A stretch of DNA of 64,000 nucleotides from Clostridium sp. Lineage in GTDB: Bacteria; Bacillota; Clostridia; Lachnospirales; Lachnospiraceae. Below the pieces are notes generated by a model that saw nothing but the letters and a program-made list of their open reading frames with translations, was not told where the DNA came from and did not search any database. Where the stretch lies: NCBI GenBank assembly GCA_018377235.1, contig JAGZZT010000010.1, positions 1 through 64,000 on the forward strand. The letters are read 5' to 3'. Positions 15,721 to 24,763 of the stretch are shown here, piece by piece; positions within the stretch are counted from its first letter, which is position 1, and every line of letters begins with the position of its first letter. Position numbers and translations under genes: made by a program.

Positions 15721-17532
15721 TTATGCAGACGGAGTCTGGCAGCCAAAGCATTTGGCTTTATGGCCGTTTTCCAGGCTCACCATGTCCGGCCTTGAAGAAG
15801 CGCAGCGCTCACCGCGCTCCGGGCATCTGGGGTAGAAGGGACAGCCTGTGCTCTCCCGCCCAAAGGTCTCCCCGATGTCAGAGGCCAGCTCATTCTGATA
15901 GTTTCTCTCAGCCTTTTCGTTCTCACCGTTCTCCCCCAGGGATGAGGCCAGCAGAAGCCTTGTATAGGGGTGGCAGGGATTCCGATAAATCGCCTCTACC
16001 TCCCCCGACTCCACCACCTCTCCCAGATACAGTACCGCTACCCGGTGACAGACGCGGCGTACAATATTCAAGTCATGGCTTACAAATAAAAGTGTATTCT
16101 TTCTCTCCTTGTGCATATCCAGAAGCAGCTTTAAAATCTGCGACTGTACTGTCACATCCAAAGCGGAAACCGGCTCATCGGCTACCAGAAGCCTGGAATC
16201 TGAAAGCAGGGCGGTTCCGATGCTGATCCTCTGGCGCTGCCCACCGGACAGTTCTCTGGGACGGCGGCTGTAAAAACTCTCATCCAGACCGATTTTTACC
16301 AGCATTTCCTCCGCCAGGCGCCTTCTCTCCTGTGGATCAGAGATGCCTCTCAACCGAAGCGGTTCTTCCAGAATCCAGCCGATTTTCTTTGCAGGATTCA
16401 GAGAACCGAAGGGATCCTGAAAGACCATCTGAGGATGCAAGTCCCCATCTGTCTCTATAGTTCCGGAGTAATCCCTGTTGAGTCCCACAATCGTCTTAGA
16501 GAGCGTAGACTTTCCACATCCGCTCTCCCCCACAATTCCCAGGATTTCCCCCTCCCTCACAGACAGATTCACGTCATTGAGCGCCTTTTTTCTGGAGGCT
16601 CTCTTAAAAAAACCGCCTCCCTCCTGATAAAATACATCCAGATTGGAAATTTTTAAAATCTCTTTCCGGCTGTCTGCCGTGCCCGTCTTCTCCGGAATCG
16701 AAGCCACCAGACGCTTTGTGTATTCATGACGCGGGCAGTTTAACACCTGTTCTGTCTCTCCCTGCTCCACGATCACCCCCTGATATACAACCAACACCCG
16801 GTCACAGATTTTACGGATTACATTCAAATCATGGGAAATGAATAAAATCGATGTATTCTTCTCGTGATGAATTTTTTTCAGCAGGCGAAGAATCTGAGCC
16901 TGGACAATCACATCCAGAGCCGTGGTGGGCTCGTCTGCAATCAAAAGCCGGGGCGAGGCAATCATGGCCTGGGCAATCATCACTCTCTGACGCATACCGC
17001 CGGAAAGCTCGTGGGGATACCGCTCTAACAGGGACTCTGCCTCTGAAAGTCCTACTGCGCGAAGAGCCTCCGCACTTTTCACACGAATCTCTTCTTTTGA
17101 AAGAGAGGTATGGAGAGCCAGATTTTCCCCCACCTGCTTTCCAATCTTCATAACAGGGTTCAGGGATGTCATAGGCTCCTGGAACACCATGGCGATCTCC
17201 TCGCCCTGAATCTGCTCTCTCTCCGTTTCTGAAAGAGTCAGGAGATCTACTGTTTTCCCATCCTTTTTGCAGAATTCAATGCTGCCGCTGTTCACTACGG
17301 CGCTGTCTGGAAGCAGCCCCATAATCGACAGAGCGCTCATGGATTTTCCAGAACCGCTCTCTCCCACTACCCCCAGAATTTCCCCCTCATAAATGGGAAA
17401 GCTTATTTTCTTTACAACCTCTTCTGAAGTCCCCCTGTCCGTAAACTGGATGGATAAATCCTTTACTCTGGCCAGAATCTTTCGCTGTCCGTTTCTCTCC
17501 TCTGTATACTGTCCCATATCGCCTCTTATCAT
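15721..17532 (-). CDS. Fused oligopeptide ABC transporter ATPase (DppD-DppF type)
   Basis: Two complete ABC domains lie in one chain of about 603 residues. The first has GESGSGKSM, LSGGMRQRV and LLIADEPTTALD. The second has GESGCGKST, LSGGQRQRI and LLVADEPVSALD. The chain ends with the cysteine-containing oligopeptide-ABC tail (CPFYPRCPERGERC). Peptide importers usually encode these ATPases as two genes, and here they are fused. ATG at 17532 has AGAAGG 9 bases upstream. GTG at 17553 lacks a ribosome site. It follows both permease genes and should power the dppABC-like importer. Confidence 0.9.
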   Translation of the reverse strand: MIRGDMGQYTEERNGQRKILARVKDLSIQFTDRGTSEEVVKKISFPIYEGEILGVVGESGSGKSMSALSIMGLLPDSAVVNSGSIEFCKKDGKTVDLLTLSETEREQIQGEEIAMVFQEPMTSLNPVMKIGKQVGENLALHTSLSKEEIRVKSAEALRAVGLSEAESLLERYPHELSGGMRQRVMIAQAMIASPRLLIADEPTTALDVIVQAQILRLLKKIHHEKNTSILFISHDLNVIRKICDRVLVVYQGVIVEQGETEQVLNCPRHEYTKRLVASIPEKTGTADSRKEILKISNLDVFYQEGGGFFKRASRKKALNDVNLSVREGEILGIVGESGCGKSTLSKTIVGLNRDYSGTIETDGDLHPQMVFQDPFGSLNPAKKIGWILEEPLRLRGISDPQERRRLAEEMLVKIGLDESFYSRRPRELSGGQRQRISIGTALLSDSRLLVADEPVSALDVTVQSQILKLLLDMHKERKNTLLFVSHDLNIVRRVCHRVAVLYLGEVVESGEVEAIYRNPCHPYTRLLLASSLGENGENEKAERNYQNELASDIGETFGRESTGCPFYPRCPERGERCASSRPDMVSLENGHKAKCFGCQTPSA

Positions 17533-17571
17533 TCCTGCAAACCTTCTTTTCACCTGTTTCGTTTCTATTCT

Positions 17572-18372
17572 CTACTGCTGAAGTTCCCGAAGGCCTTCCC
17601 CAATCATGGAAAATCCCAGGACAATCAGAATAATCACAATTCCCGGAAAAATCGCATACCAGGGCGCTCCGAACAGAAAAGACTGAGCCTCTGACAGCAT
17701 CCGTCCAAGACTTGGCTCCGGCGGCTGGACTCCCAGACCCAGATAACTCATTCCAGCCTCTGACAGCACTGCGTTGTTAAAGGCAATAGCGGCTGTAGTC
17801 AGAATGCTGACGGAGGCGTTGGGGAGAATGTGAACAAAAATAATTCTTAAATTTCCCACTCCCATCACCTTCGCGCTCTTCACAAAGTCTAACTCCCTGC
17901 AGCGGATTACCTCGCTTCTTACCATTCTGGCGAACACAGGGATAAAAATAATTCCCAGAGCCAGGATAATATTGTATTTTCCAGGCCCCAGAAGACTGAT
18001 AAAAATCAGAGCCAGCAAGACACTGGGAAAGCTCATAATCATATCGCTGACACGCATCAGAATATTGTCCAGAACGCCTCCGTAATATCCAGTCAGCGCT
18101 CCTGCTGCCGTGCCGATCACTCCTCCTATAAGAACTGTACAAACTGCTACAAAAAAAGTATTTCCGCTGCCATTCATCACACGGCTGAAAATATCCCTTC
18201 CAAAGTTATCAGTTCCCATAGGATGGGCCAGACATGGCGCCATATTCACATGAAGAGAGTCCATCTGCGTCGGCGGATACGGAGTCCAGAACTGGCCAAT
18301 GATCGCTCCTGTCAGAAAAAACAGGGTAATAGACAGGCCTATGATTAAATTCCAGTTTCGTTTCTTTTTCAC
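17572..18372 (-). CDS. Oligopeptide ABC transporter permease (DppC/OppC type)
   Basis: This 266-residue inner-membrane subunit has an N-terminal helix, the HPMGTDNFGRDIFSR motif (about 51-65) typical of DppC/OppC, about five further helices and the EAA coupling loop (around EAGMSYLGLG, 208-217). The start is GTG at 18372 behind GCGGAGG. An overlapping ATG is out of frame. It follows the DppB-like gene by 15 bases and precedes the fused ATPase gene. Whether the substrate is peptides, nickel or another solute cannot be told from this subunit. Confidence 0.9.
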   Translation of the reverse strand: MKKKRNWNLIIGLSITLFFLTGAIIGQFWTPYPPTQMDSLHVNMAPCLAHPMGTDNFGRDIFSRVMNGSGNTFFVAVCTVLIGGVIGTAAGALTGYYGGVLDNILMRVSDMIMSFPSVLLALIFISLLGPGKYNIILALGIIFIPVFARMVRSEVIRCRELDFVKSAKVMGVGNLRIIFVHILPNASVSILTTAAIAFNNAVLSEAGMSYLGLGVQPPEPSLGRMLSEAQSFLFGAPWYAIFPGIVIILIVLGFSMIGEGLRELQQ

Positions 18373-18387
18373 ATTTTTTTCCTCCGC

Positions 18388-19332
18388 TTATGATGTCCTG
18401 ACTCTCGGATCCAGCAGCTGGTACATAAAATCCACCAGGAAATTAACCGCCACCACTACCAGGGTAATATACATAACAACTGCCTGAACAACTGGATAGT
18501 CCCGGTTGAAAATGGAGCTGATCAGAAGTCTTCCCACTCCAGGTACGCTGAATACCTGCTCTACAATGATACTTCCGGCCAGAATCTCCGCTACCACCAT
18601 CGCCGTAAAGGTGATAACTGGAATCATGGCGTTTTTCAGCACATGGACATAAAGAATCCTCCTGCTGCTGTTTCCCCTGCTTCTGGCTGTCCTCACATAG
18701 TCTCTGGACATCTCAGAGAGCACAGCGTTTCTTAAAAACTTTACTACCATGGCAATCTTTGGAAGAGCTACGGCCATGGCTGGAAATATCAGATAGGATA
18801 CAGCTCCCCAGAAGCTCTCTGACGGCTCAATAAATTGTCCTGGCTGGAACCAGTGAAGTACCAGGCCGAAGGCATAGGTTAAAAGGATCCCAAGAAAAAA
18901 GGATGGAACCGCCATCACTGTCTGGAGAATCTGATTCACCAGGTGATCCAGAACTCCGCCTGCTCCTCTGGCGCACAGCAGACCTAGAGGAACTGAACAC
19001 ACCAGAATCATCAAAAGCGAAATCACTGCCAGCATCACGGTGACTGGAAGCCGATCTGCCAAAAGCTCACTCACTGTCATATTGTCGTAATAGTAAGATT
19101 TTCCAAAATTTCCTCTCACTGCCCCGGACAGCCAGTTCACATACCTGACAGGCAGGGAATCATTAAGTCCCATCTCTTCTCTGAACGCTTCTATCTGCTC
19201 TTCTGTCGCATCATCTCCCAGGCGGGCCAAAGCCGCGTCTCCCGGAATAACAGAAAAAGCAGTGAACGTGAGAAGGGATATCAGCAACAATGTGATAATG
19301 AGAGTAACTAATTTTTTAATAAAATATTTCAT
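18388..19332 (-). CDS. Oligopeptide ABC transporter permease (DppB/OppB type)
   Basis: This 314-residue membrane subunit has the family N-terminus MKYFIKKLVTLIITLLLISLLTF-like, split here for brevity as MKYFIKKLVTL followed by a long hydrophobic helix. A periplasmic loop with PGDAALARLG and the coupling loop (AEILAGSIIVEQVFSVPGVG, about 245-264) follow. ATG at 19332 has GGAGG at ideal distance. GTG seven codons earlier does not. It is the second gene of the operon, after the binding protein and before the DppC-like permease. Confidence 0.9.
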   Translation of the reverse strand: MKYFIKKLVTLIITLLLISLLTFTAFSVIPGDAALARLGDDATEEQIEAFREEMGLNDSLPVRYVNWLSGAVRGNFGKSYYYDNMTVSELLADRLPVTVMLAVISLLMILVCSVPLGLLCARGAGGVLDHLVNQILQTVMAVPSFFLGILLTYAFGLVLHWFQPGQFIEPSESFWGAVSYLIFPAMAVALPKIAMVVKFLRNAVLSEMSRDYVRTARSRGNSSRRILYVHVLKNAMIPVITFTAMVVAEILAGSIIVEQVFSVPGVGRLLISSIFNRDYPVVQAVVMYITLVVVAVNFLVDFMYQLLDPRVRTS

Positions 19333-19400
19333 TGATATCCTCCGGCGATTCACTGCCTTTTATGATTTTTTATTTAATTTCTGAGTTTAATTTCTGATCT

Positions 19401-20972
19401 TTAGTTTGTCTGATATACCACGGACATATCATCTCCGGCAGTAGGATAGAAGGTATATCCGGAAAATCTTTTATTCACCGCCACAAAATTAGCCGGATCC
19501 TGAATGTAAACGGAAGCTGCATCCTCTGCCAGAATCATCTCAGCCTCCTTGTAAAGCGCCGCCTTCTCATCCTCATCTACTGCCGTATAGGCCTTCTGGA
19601 AGATCTCGTCGTACTCTGGGTTGGAGTAGTGCATGAAATTTTTGCTGTCATCCGTTACATATTTTCTGAGCCAGTCGTTTGGAGCAAGGGTTCCATCAAA
19701 TCCTACGATTGTAGCCTCAAATTTTCCGCCCTTGTACACATCACTGAGCCAGGTGCTCCATTCTACCTGATTAATTGAAGCGTTGATTCCCACCTGCTTG
19801 AGCTCTTCCACTATAATCTGAGCTGTGTCTACATGCTGGGAGTATGAGCTGGGTACTGTAATCTCAAGGTCAAATCCATCTGCATATCCTGCATCGGCCA
19901 AAAGCTGCTTTGCCTTCTGGGGATCGTAGGAATAAACCTTCTCTGTCTTCGGCTCATAGTAAACAGACATGTTAGGAATCATGTGAGTTCCGATAATATG
20001 GCTCTTTCCGCCGAACATAAACTGATTAATCTCATCTCTGTTCACCGCATAGCACAGAGCCTGACGCACCTCTGCCTTGGACAGCGGTTCATAGCTGCTG
20101 TTTAAAAACATTCCCTGAACCAGGTTCATGCTGCCCTCCTCGATTCGGAACTGATCTCCCAGAGTCTGCACCTGTGTGTTATTCAGATATTTTAAAATAT
20201 CAATGGTTCCTGCCTGGAGTTCCATAAAAGCTGTATCGACATCAGCTGTGATCTTAAAGGTCACCTGATCCAGGTAGGGCAGTCCCTCCTGCCAGTAGCC
20301 ATCGTATTTCTCCATCACAACTGACTGGCCTGGCGTGTAAGAAATGAATTTAAACGGACCCGTTCCAATCGGCGTTCCCGCCGGATCCTCATTGGAAGCC
20401 GGAATAATATAGGCCTGAGACAGATCGGACAGAAACTCAGAATAGCTGTCCGTCAGCACTACCTCAACGGTTTTCTCATCCTTCACCGATACCTCTGAAA
20501 GCATAGAAAAAGCGGAGCCCTGATTGGCCTCCGCACATCGATCAATGGAGTATTTGACGTCCTCGGCAGTCACGAAAGAACCATCGTGGAAGGTGATGCC
20601 GTCTCTCAGAGTAAAGGTATAGATCTTAGCATCCTCTGAAATCTGATAATCACTGGCCACTGCCGGTATCAGGCTGCCGTCTGGAGCAGGCTTTACAAGC
20701 CCCTCATACAAATTAAAAACCACATCTCTAGTTCCTGCGTCCGTCGTAGCGTGGGGGTCAAGACTAGCCAGGTCCTGCGTCATGCCTACTACGACGCTTC
20801 CGCCTGGTTTTGGTGTTTCTTCTGAAAGAGTATTACCTTCTGTTTCTGCGGCGGATGTACTGTCTGCTGCCGCTGCCGAGGTGCCTTCTCCATTCTTGCC
20901 GCCACTGCAGGCGCAGAGTGCAGCAGATACGAAAAGCGCTGTTAAACCTAAAAGAATTTTCTTCTTTTTCAT
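19401..20972 (-). CDS. Oligopeptide ABC transporter substrate-binding lipoprotein (family 5)
   Basis: The 523 residues start with a lipobox LCAC (about 19-22) and an Ala/Ser/Thr/Glu-rich linker. The extracellular solute-binding family 5 (SBP_bac_5) domain begins near GGSVVVGMTQDLASLDPH and includes the family stretch YTFTLRDGITFHDGS (about 114-128). It captures the solute for the permeases encoded next. The solute may be an oligopeptide, but family 5 also binds nickel, haem and sugars. GAGAGG precedes the ATG. It is first in the operon dppA-B-C-D/F-SDR. Confidence 0.9.
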   Translation of the reverse strand: MKKKKILLGLTALFVSAALCACSGGKNGEGTSAAAADSTSAAETEGNTLSEETPKPGGSVVVGMTQDLASLDPHATTDAGTRDVVFNLYEGLVKPAPDGSLIPAVASDYQISEDAKIYTFTLRDGITFHDGSFVTAEDVKYSIDRCAEANQGSAFSMLSEVSVKDEKTVEVVLTDSYSEFLSDLSQAYIIPASNEDPAGTPIGTGPFKFISYTPGQSVVMEKYDGYWQEGLPYLDQVTFKITADVDTAFMELQAGTIDILKYLNNTQVQTLGDQFRIEEGSMNLVQGMFLNSSYEPLSKAEVRQALCYAVNRDEINQFMFGGKSHIIGTHMIPNMSVYYEPKTEKVYSYDPQKAKQLLADAGYADGFDLEITVPSSYSQHVDTAQIIVEELKQVGINASINQVEWSTWLSDVYKGGKFEATIVGFDGTLAPNDWLRKYVTDDSKNFMHYSNPEYDEIFQKAYTAVDEDEKAALYKEAEMILAEDAASVYIQDPANFVAVNKRFSGYTFYPTAGDDMSVVYQTN

Positions 20973-21160
20973 TATTTTGTCCTCTCACTTATCCGTAATA
21001 TTCTCTCATTATTCAATTGTCCCCTACATTGTAGCAGATTTTCTTAAAATTTCAATCCTTTTTTCATCCCTTTTTTCCGATCCCCGATTCATCCTTGACG
21101 CATCCTGTTGTTTTCCGTCGCTTCCTGTTGTCCGGTCTTCTAAAACCGAAAATATGACAA

Positions 21161-21194
21161 AACCCCCTCTGCTGTCAGAACCGGCAGAGGGGGC
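21161..21194 (-). terminator. Terminator after the rubredoxin gene
   Basis: On the minus strand GCCCCCTCTGCC pairs with GGCAGAGGGGG-type sequence (21194-21161, loop around 21175-21183) and is followed by TTTTGTC. It lies just past the rubredoxin stop and also faces the start of the peptide-ABC operon. Confidence 0.7.
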
Positions 21195-21211
21195 GCGCTT
21201 ATTCTTTAAAT

Positions 21212-21373
21212 TTATTCCTGTACAGAGAACTGATCCTTTCCTACTCCGCACAGAGGACATAACCAATCCTCCGGAATATCCTCAAAAGCAGTTCCTGCTG
21301 CCACTCCATTATCTGGATCTCCCTCAGCTGGATCGTAAATGTAACCGCAGACATCGCAAATATATTTCTTCAT
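21212..21373 (-). CDS. Rubredoxin
   Basis: The protein has 53 residues, starting [20 protein letters not shown] and ending FSVQE. Two CxxC pairs (CDVC, residues 6-9; CPLC, about 39-42) bind one Fe(Cys)4 centre, and the spacing and aromatic core are canonical. Rubredoxin carries single electrons, in anaerobes often to rubrerythrin, superoxide reductase or flavodiiron proteins; none of these is adjacent. ATG at 21373 follows AGGAGG. It has its own promoter and terminator. Confidence 0.96.
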   Translation of the reverse strand: MKKYICDVCGYIYDPAEGDPDNGVAAGTAFEDIPEDWLCPLCGVGKDQFSVQE

Positions 21374-21433
21374 GGTAAATTCCTCCTGAATCATAAAATC
21401 TAATTTATTTTCTTGTTATCGGTTGATGGACTA

Positions 21434-21462
21434 AGTATAGCATGAAGAGTATCATTTGTCCA
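21434..21462 (-). promoter_or_regulatory. Promoter of the rubredoxin gene
   Basis: Minus strand: TGGACA (21462-21457), an exact 17-base spacer and TATACT (21439-21434), about 60 bases before the ATG. Confidence 0.7.
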
Positions 21463-21538
21463 GTATAATTTTAATAAAAATTACTATTATTGTTTTAGAT
21501 AGTTATCTGGACAGCCGGCTCCTTCTGCCAGCAGGCAT

Positions 21539-24500
21539 CTACTCCAGAAGCCTTAGAATCTCTTCCCTGTTCAGTCCAGCCAGAGATACGGTTCCCTCTG
21601 TCACAATCCTGTCCGCCAGCTCTCTCTTTGACTCCTGAAGGCGCAGAATATTTTCCTCCACTGTTCCCTTTGAAATCAGGCGGATCACTGTTACCTGCCG
21701 TTTCTGTCCAATCCGGTGAGCACGATCCGAAGCCTGATTCTCAGCTGCTGCGTTCCACCAGGGATCGTAAAGAATAACAAAGTCTGCTCCCGTCAGATTC
21801 AGCCCTGTGCCTCCTGCTTTTAAAGAAATCAGAAACACCTGCCCCTCCCCTGCGTTAAATCTGGCAGCCAGACGGTTTCTCTCCTCCTTCGGCGTGGAGC
21901 CTGTCAGAGTAAAACTCTGAATCCCGCTCTCAGAAAGCCTCTTCTCTATCAGAGGAAACATAGAAGAAAACTGGGAAAACAGAAGGATTCTGTGGCCAGA
22001 TGGAACAGCTCCTGCAATCACATCCATGCAGGTATCGAGCTTTGCAGATCCTCCCTTATAGTTTTCATAGCACAGGGAAGGATCACAGCAGATCTGTCTC
22101 AGCCTGGTAAGACCTGACAAAATTTTAAACTTTTCCTCTCCGCTTTCCAGATCCTTCTTCAGGCGAATTACATTGGCTCCGTAGAGTTTCTTCTGCTCTC
22201 CAGAAAATGCAGAGTAAACTACCTTTTCCACTTTTTCCGGCAATTCCTTCATTACATCCCTCTTCAGCCGTCTCAGTATGAAAGGTCCAATCAGACGGCG
22301 CAGATTCTCGGCCGCCGTCTCATCCTTTTCCCTGGCAGCCGGTATCTCGTAAACTGTCCGGAACTTCCGGTAGGAAAAGAGAAATCCCGGCATCAGATAG
22401 TCAAAAATACTCCAAAGTTCTCCCAGGCGGTTCTCCACCGGCGTTCCTGTCAGGGCAAATCTGGTTCTGGCTCTGACTGCCTTCACCGCCCTGGCATTCT
22501 TTGTTGCAGCGTTTTTAATGCACTGAGCTTCGTCAATGATCTGGAAACGAAAACTCTGCTTTTCATACCAGGCCTGATCCCGTTTCAGCAGGTCATAGGA
22601 GGTAATCACTACCTGATACTCTGTCAGCCGCTCTAAGAGTCCTCTCCTCTCATTCATGGAGCCCGCAGCTGTCGCTGTCTTCAAAGATGGAGCAAAACGG
22701 GCCAGTTCATGCTCCCAGTTGTAAATCAGGGATGCGGGGCAGACAATCAGGGAGGTTTCCTCTTCTTCTGCAGACAACAGAAGAGCGATCACCTGTATGG
22801 TCTTTCCCAGCCCCATATCATCGGCCAGAATTCCCCCAAATCCCCAGTGATCCAGTGTCCTAAGCCATCGGTATCCTGTCTTCTGATAAGCTTTAAGTTC
22901 TCCCAAAAAAGCTTTCGGTACATCGTAGTCGCTGTCCTCCACGGATTTCATTCCCCGTATCAAAGCCTTGTAGCCGCTGTCTCTTCTGAGGGAAATATGC
23001 CTGTCCTCCTTGAGCGCCTGATCCAGATACAGCGCACGAAAAGACGGAAGGAGGATTTTCTTTTCCTTAAGCTGTGTCTTTCCCAGAGACAGACCTTTCC
23101 GTATTTTTTCAATGGTCATAAAACCATCGTCAGACAGTTTTAAGAATTCCCCGTTTTTCAGCCGGTAATACTTCTTTTTTTGCGTGTAAGCATCCAGAAT
23201 CTTTAAAAGCTCTCCTCCTGTCAAGTCTCCTGTATCCACAGTGAGCGTCAGCCATCCATCTGAAACAGAAACTCCCATGGATATCTCCGGGGGGCGTCGG
23301 ATCGCAAGTGCTCTTACGCTCTCTGACAGACGGATTTCCCCAAGGCTCCGGAATGCTTCCATTCCTTCGTCTAAAAGGCGGTAAACCGCTTCCTCCCCAT
23401 CTGGCAGAAAGAGGCGGCCTGCTCCCTCCTCCCTGGCAGTAAAATACCTTGTAATCAGCCGGCTGATCCGAAATTCTCCCGGCACGTCCCTGCAGATGCT
23501 TTTAGGCACATTTTCATCGTCCAGAGGATGAAAACTGTAATCTCCATAAAAGAGGCGCGGAATCAGGGAGAGATGCCCTTCTTCATCACAGTCAAAATCA
23601 AAGACAGCCCTTAACGGCTCCGGTCTCCTGCTCTCTAATTCCACTCCATCCTGAGAGAGAATTCCCAGATGTTCCATTCTGCTCAGTACCCGTTCGTAAA
23701 ATAATGGCACATCTCTTTCGTGAACAAAAAGTTTTCCCGGCTCCCCCTGCTCTGCCAATATCTCTGTCAGAAAGATCCCCATGACCTTTCCATACTCTGC
23801 ACTGCAGCAAAAAATCCTGCTTTCATCTGCTACATACAGGCCTTTTTCCCCTTCAAAGGCAGTCAGCCCTGCAGGAACTGTGACGGAAATTCCATTTTTT
23901 CCAGCTCGCTTCACAGATACGGAAAAATCAGGATCTTCCTTTACCGCTGTCAGCTCTCTCAACTGTCCTCTGGCATCCTCACACTGAATCTTTCTGTCTG
24001 CAGTCAGAGCAAAAAACCTGTCTAAATCTCCCCGGCCCAGACGGAGAGAGCGCAGCGATGGCTCCGCAGGCATTCCTCCCCTTCTCATCTGGCGGTAATG
24101 TTCCAGATATGCATATGCCAGCTCTGCCGTAAATTCGGCTATTTCCCTGCTCTCTTCTGTAAATGCCTGCAGATCATGATTAAAAGCCAGGCCTCTGCCG
24201 TACTCCACATACCGGCCTTCTCTCACTGCTGAGGCAAAGGCAGTCAAATCCTTTAAAATATACTCTCTTCCCCTTCTAAGTCCTGCCTCCAGAAGCACCT
24301 CTCTCCGGCCTAAAAGCAGGCGCGGAATGAACTCTACCTCCCCTTTTTCCTCTTCCGCCACAATCTCCGCCACCTGACGGTTTGTGTACTCCCTGATCAT
24401 CAGCCTGACTGACGAGGAGGTAAAAACAGGCTGTGCCGCTTCAAAGCTTCCTGAATCTTCATAAGCACGGTACAGCTCTTTTCCATGGCTGCAGACTCCC

Positions 24501-24661
24501 CGGAAAGAATTCCCCCTGCTGCAGGAACAGGCATAATCTATGATCTGTCTGTCCTTAATATAAAGCTTTGTCTGATAAACCGTTCCCTGAGACTCCACCT
24601 GGCCTGAGACGCGGATTTCCCCCTTCCAGAAAGTATCCACAGAAATATTTTTTACCGCCAT
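21539..24661 (-). CDS. SNF2-family DNA-dependent ATPase with SWIM zinc finger
   Basis: This 1040-residue protein begins with a SWIM-type motif (CSCSRGN...CSHG, about 45-62). A long bacterial SNF2-associated region of low conservation follows, then a SNF2 motor: Walker A in ILADDMGLGKTIQ (about 610), DEAQ box (IIDEAQCIKN) and the helicase C-terminal half with SLKAGGTGLNLTGAD and the arginine finger region QASDRAHRIGQ. Such enzymes translocate on double-stranded DNA and remodel protein-DNA or polymerase complexes. The cellular role of this bacterial class is not defined. ATG at 24661 follows AAGGAG, and GTG 5 codons earlier is less likely. It seems to be transcribed after argS. Confidence 0.92.
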   Translation of the reverse strand: MAVKNISVDTFWKGEIRVSGQVESQGTVYQTKLYIKDRQIIDYACSCSRGNSFRGVCSHGKELYRAYEDSGSFEAAQPVFTSSSVRLMIREYTNRQVAEIVAEEEKGEVEFIPRLLLGRREVLLEAGLRRGREYILKDLTAFASAVREGRYVEYGRGLAFNHDLQAFTEESREIAEFTAELAYAYLEHYRQMRRGGMPAEPSLRSLRLGRGDLDRFFALTADRKIQCEDARGQLRELTAVKEDPDFSVSVKRAGKNGISVTVPAGLTAFEGEKGLYVADESRIFCCSAEYGKVMGIFLTEILAEQGEPGKLFVHERDVPLFYERVLSRMEHLGILSQDGVELESRRPEPLRAVFDFDCDEEGHLSLIPRLFYGDYSFHPLDDENVPKSICRDVPGEFRISRLITRYFTAREEGAGRLFLPDGEEAVYRLLDEGMEAFRSLGEIRLSESVRALAIRRPPEISMGVSVSDGWLTLTVDTGDLTGGELLKILDAYTQKKKYYRLKNGEFLKLSDDGFMTIEKIRKGLSLGKTQLKEKKILLPSFRALYLDQALKEDRHISLRRDSGYKALIRGMKSVEDSDYDVPKAFLGELKAYQKTGYRWLRTLDHWGFGGILADDMGLGKTIQVIALLLSAEEEETSLIVCPASLIYNWEHELARFAPSLKTATAAGSMNERRGLLERLTEYQVVITSYDLLKRDQAWYEKQSFRFQIIDEAQCIKNAATKNARAVKAVRARTRFALTGTPVENRLGELWSIFDYLMPGFLFSYRKFRTVYEIPAAREKDETAAENLRRLIGPFILRRLKRDVMKELPEKVEKVVYSAFSGEQKKLYGANVIRLKKDLESGEEKFKILSGLTRLRQICCDPSLCYENYKGGSAKLDTCMDVIAGAVPSGHRILLFSQFSSMFPLIEKRLSESGIQSFTLTGSTPKEERNRLAARFNAGEGQVFLISLKAGGTGLNLTGADFVILYDPWWNAAAENQASDRAHRIGQKRQVTVIRLISKGTVEENILRLQESKRELADRIVTEGTVSLAGLNREEILRLLE

Positions 24662-24763
24662 GACGCTCCTTTTCACTCATATCCCCGCATATGCGGCGAA
24701 GCTGCCGGACACAGTCTCGTGTCTTAGCAGCTTCTTGTTTGATCCATCCTATTCTAATGTCTC

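Noticed and set aside
24684..24695. Palindrome CCGCATATGCGG after argS
   Set aside because: Too short and without a T-tract; chance or a weak stability element.
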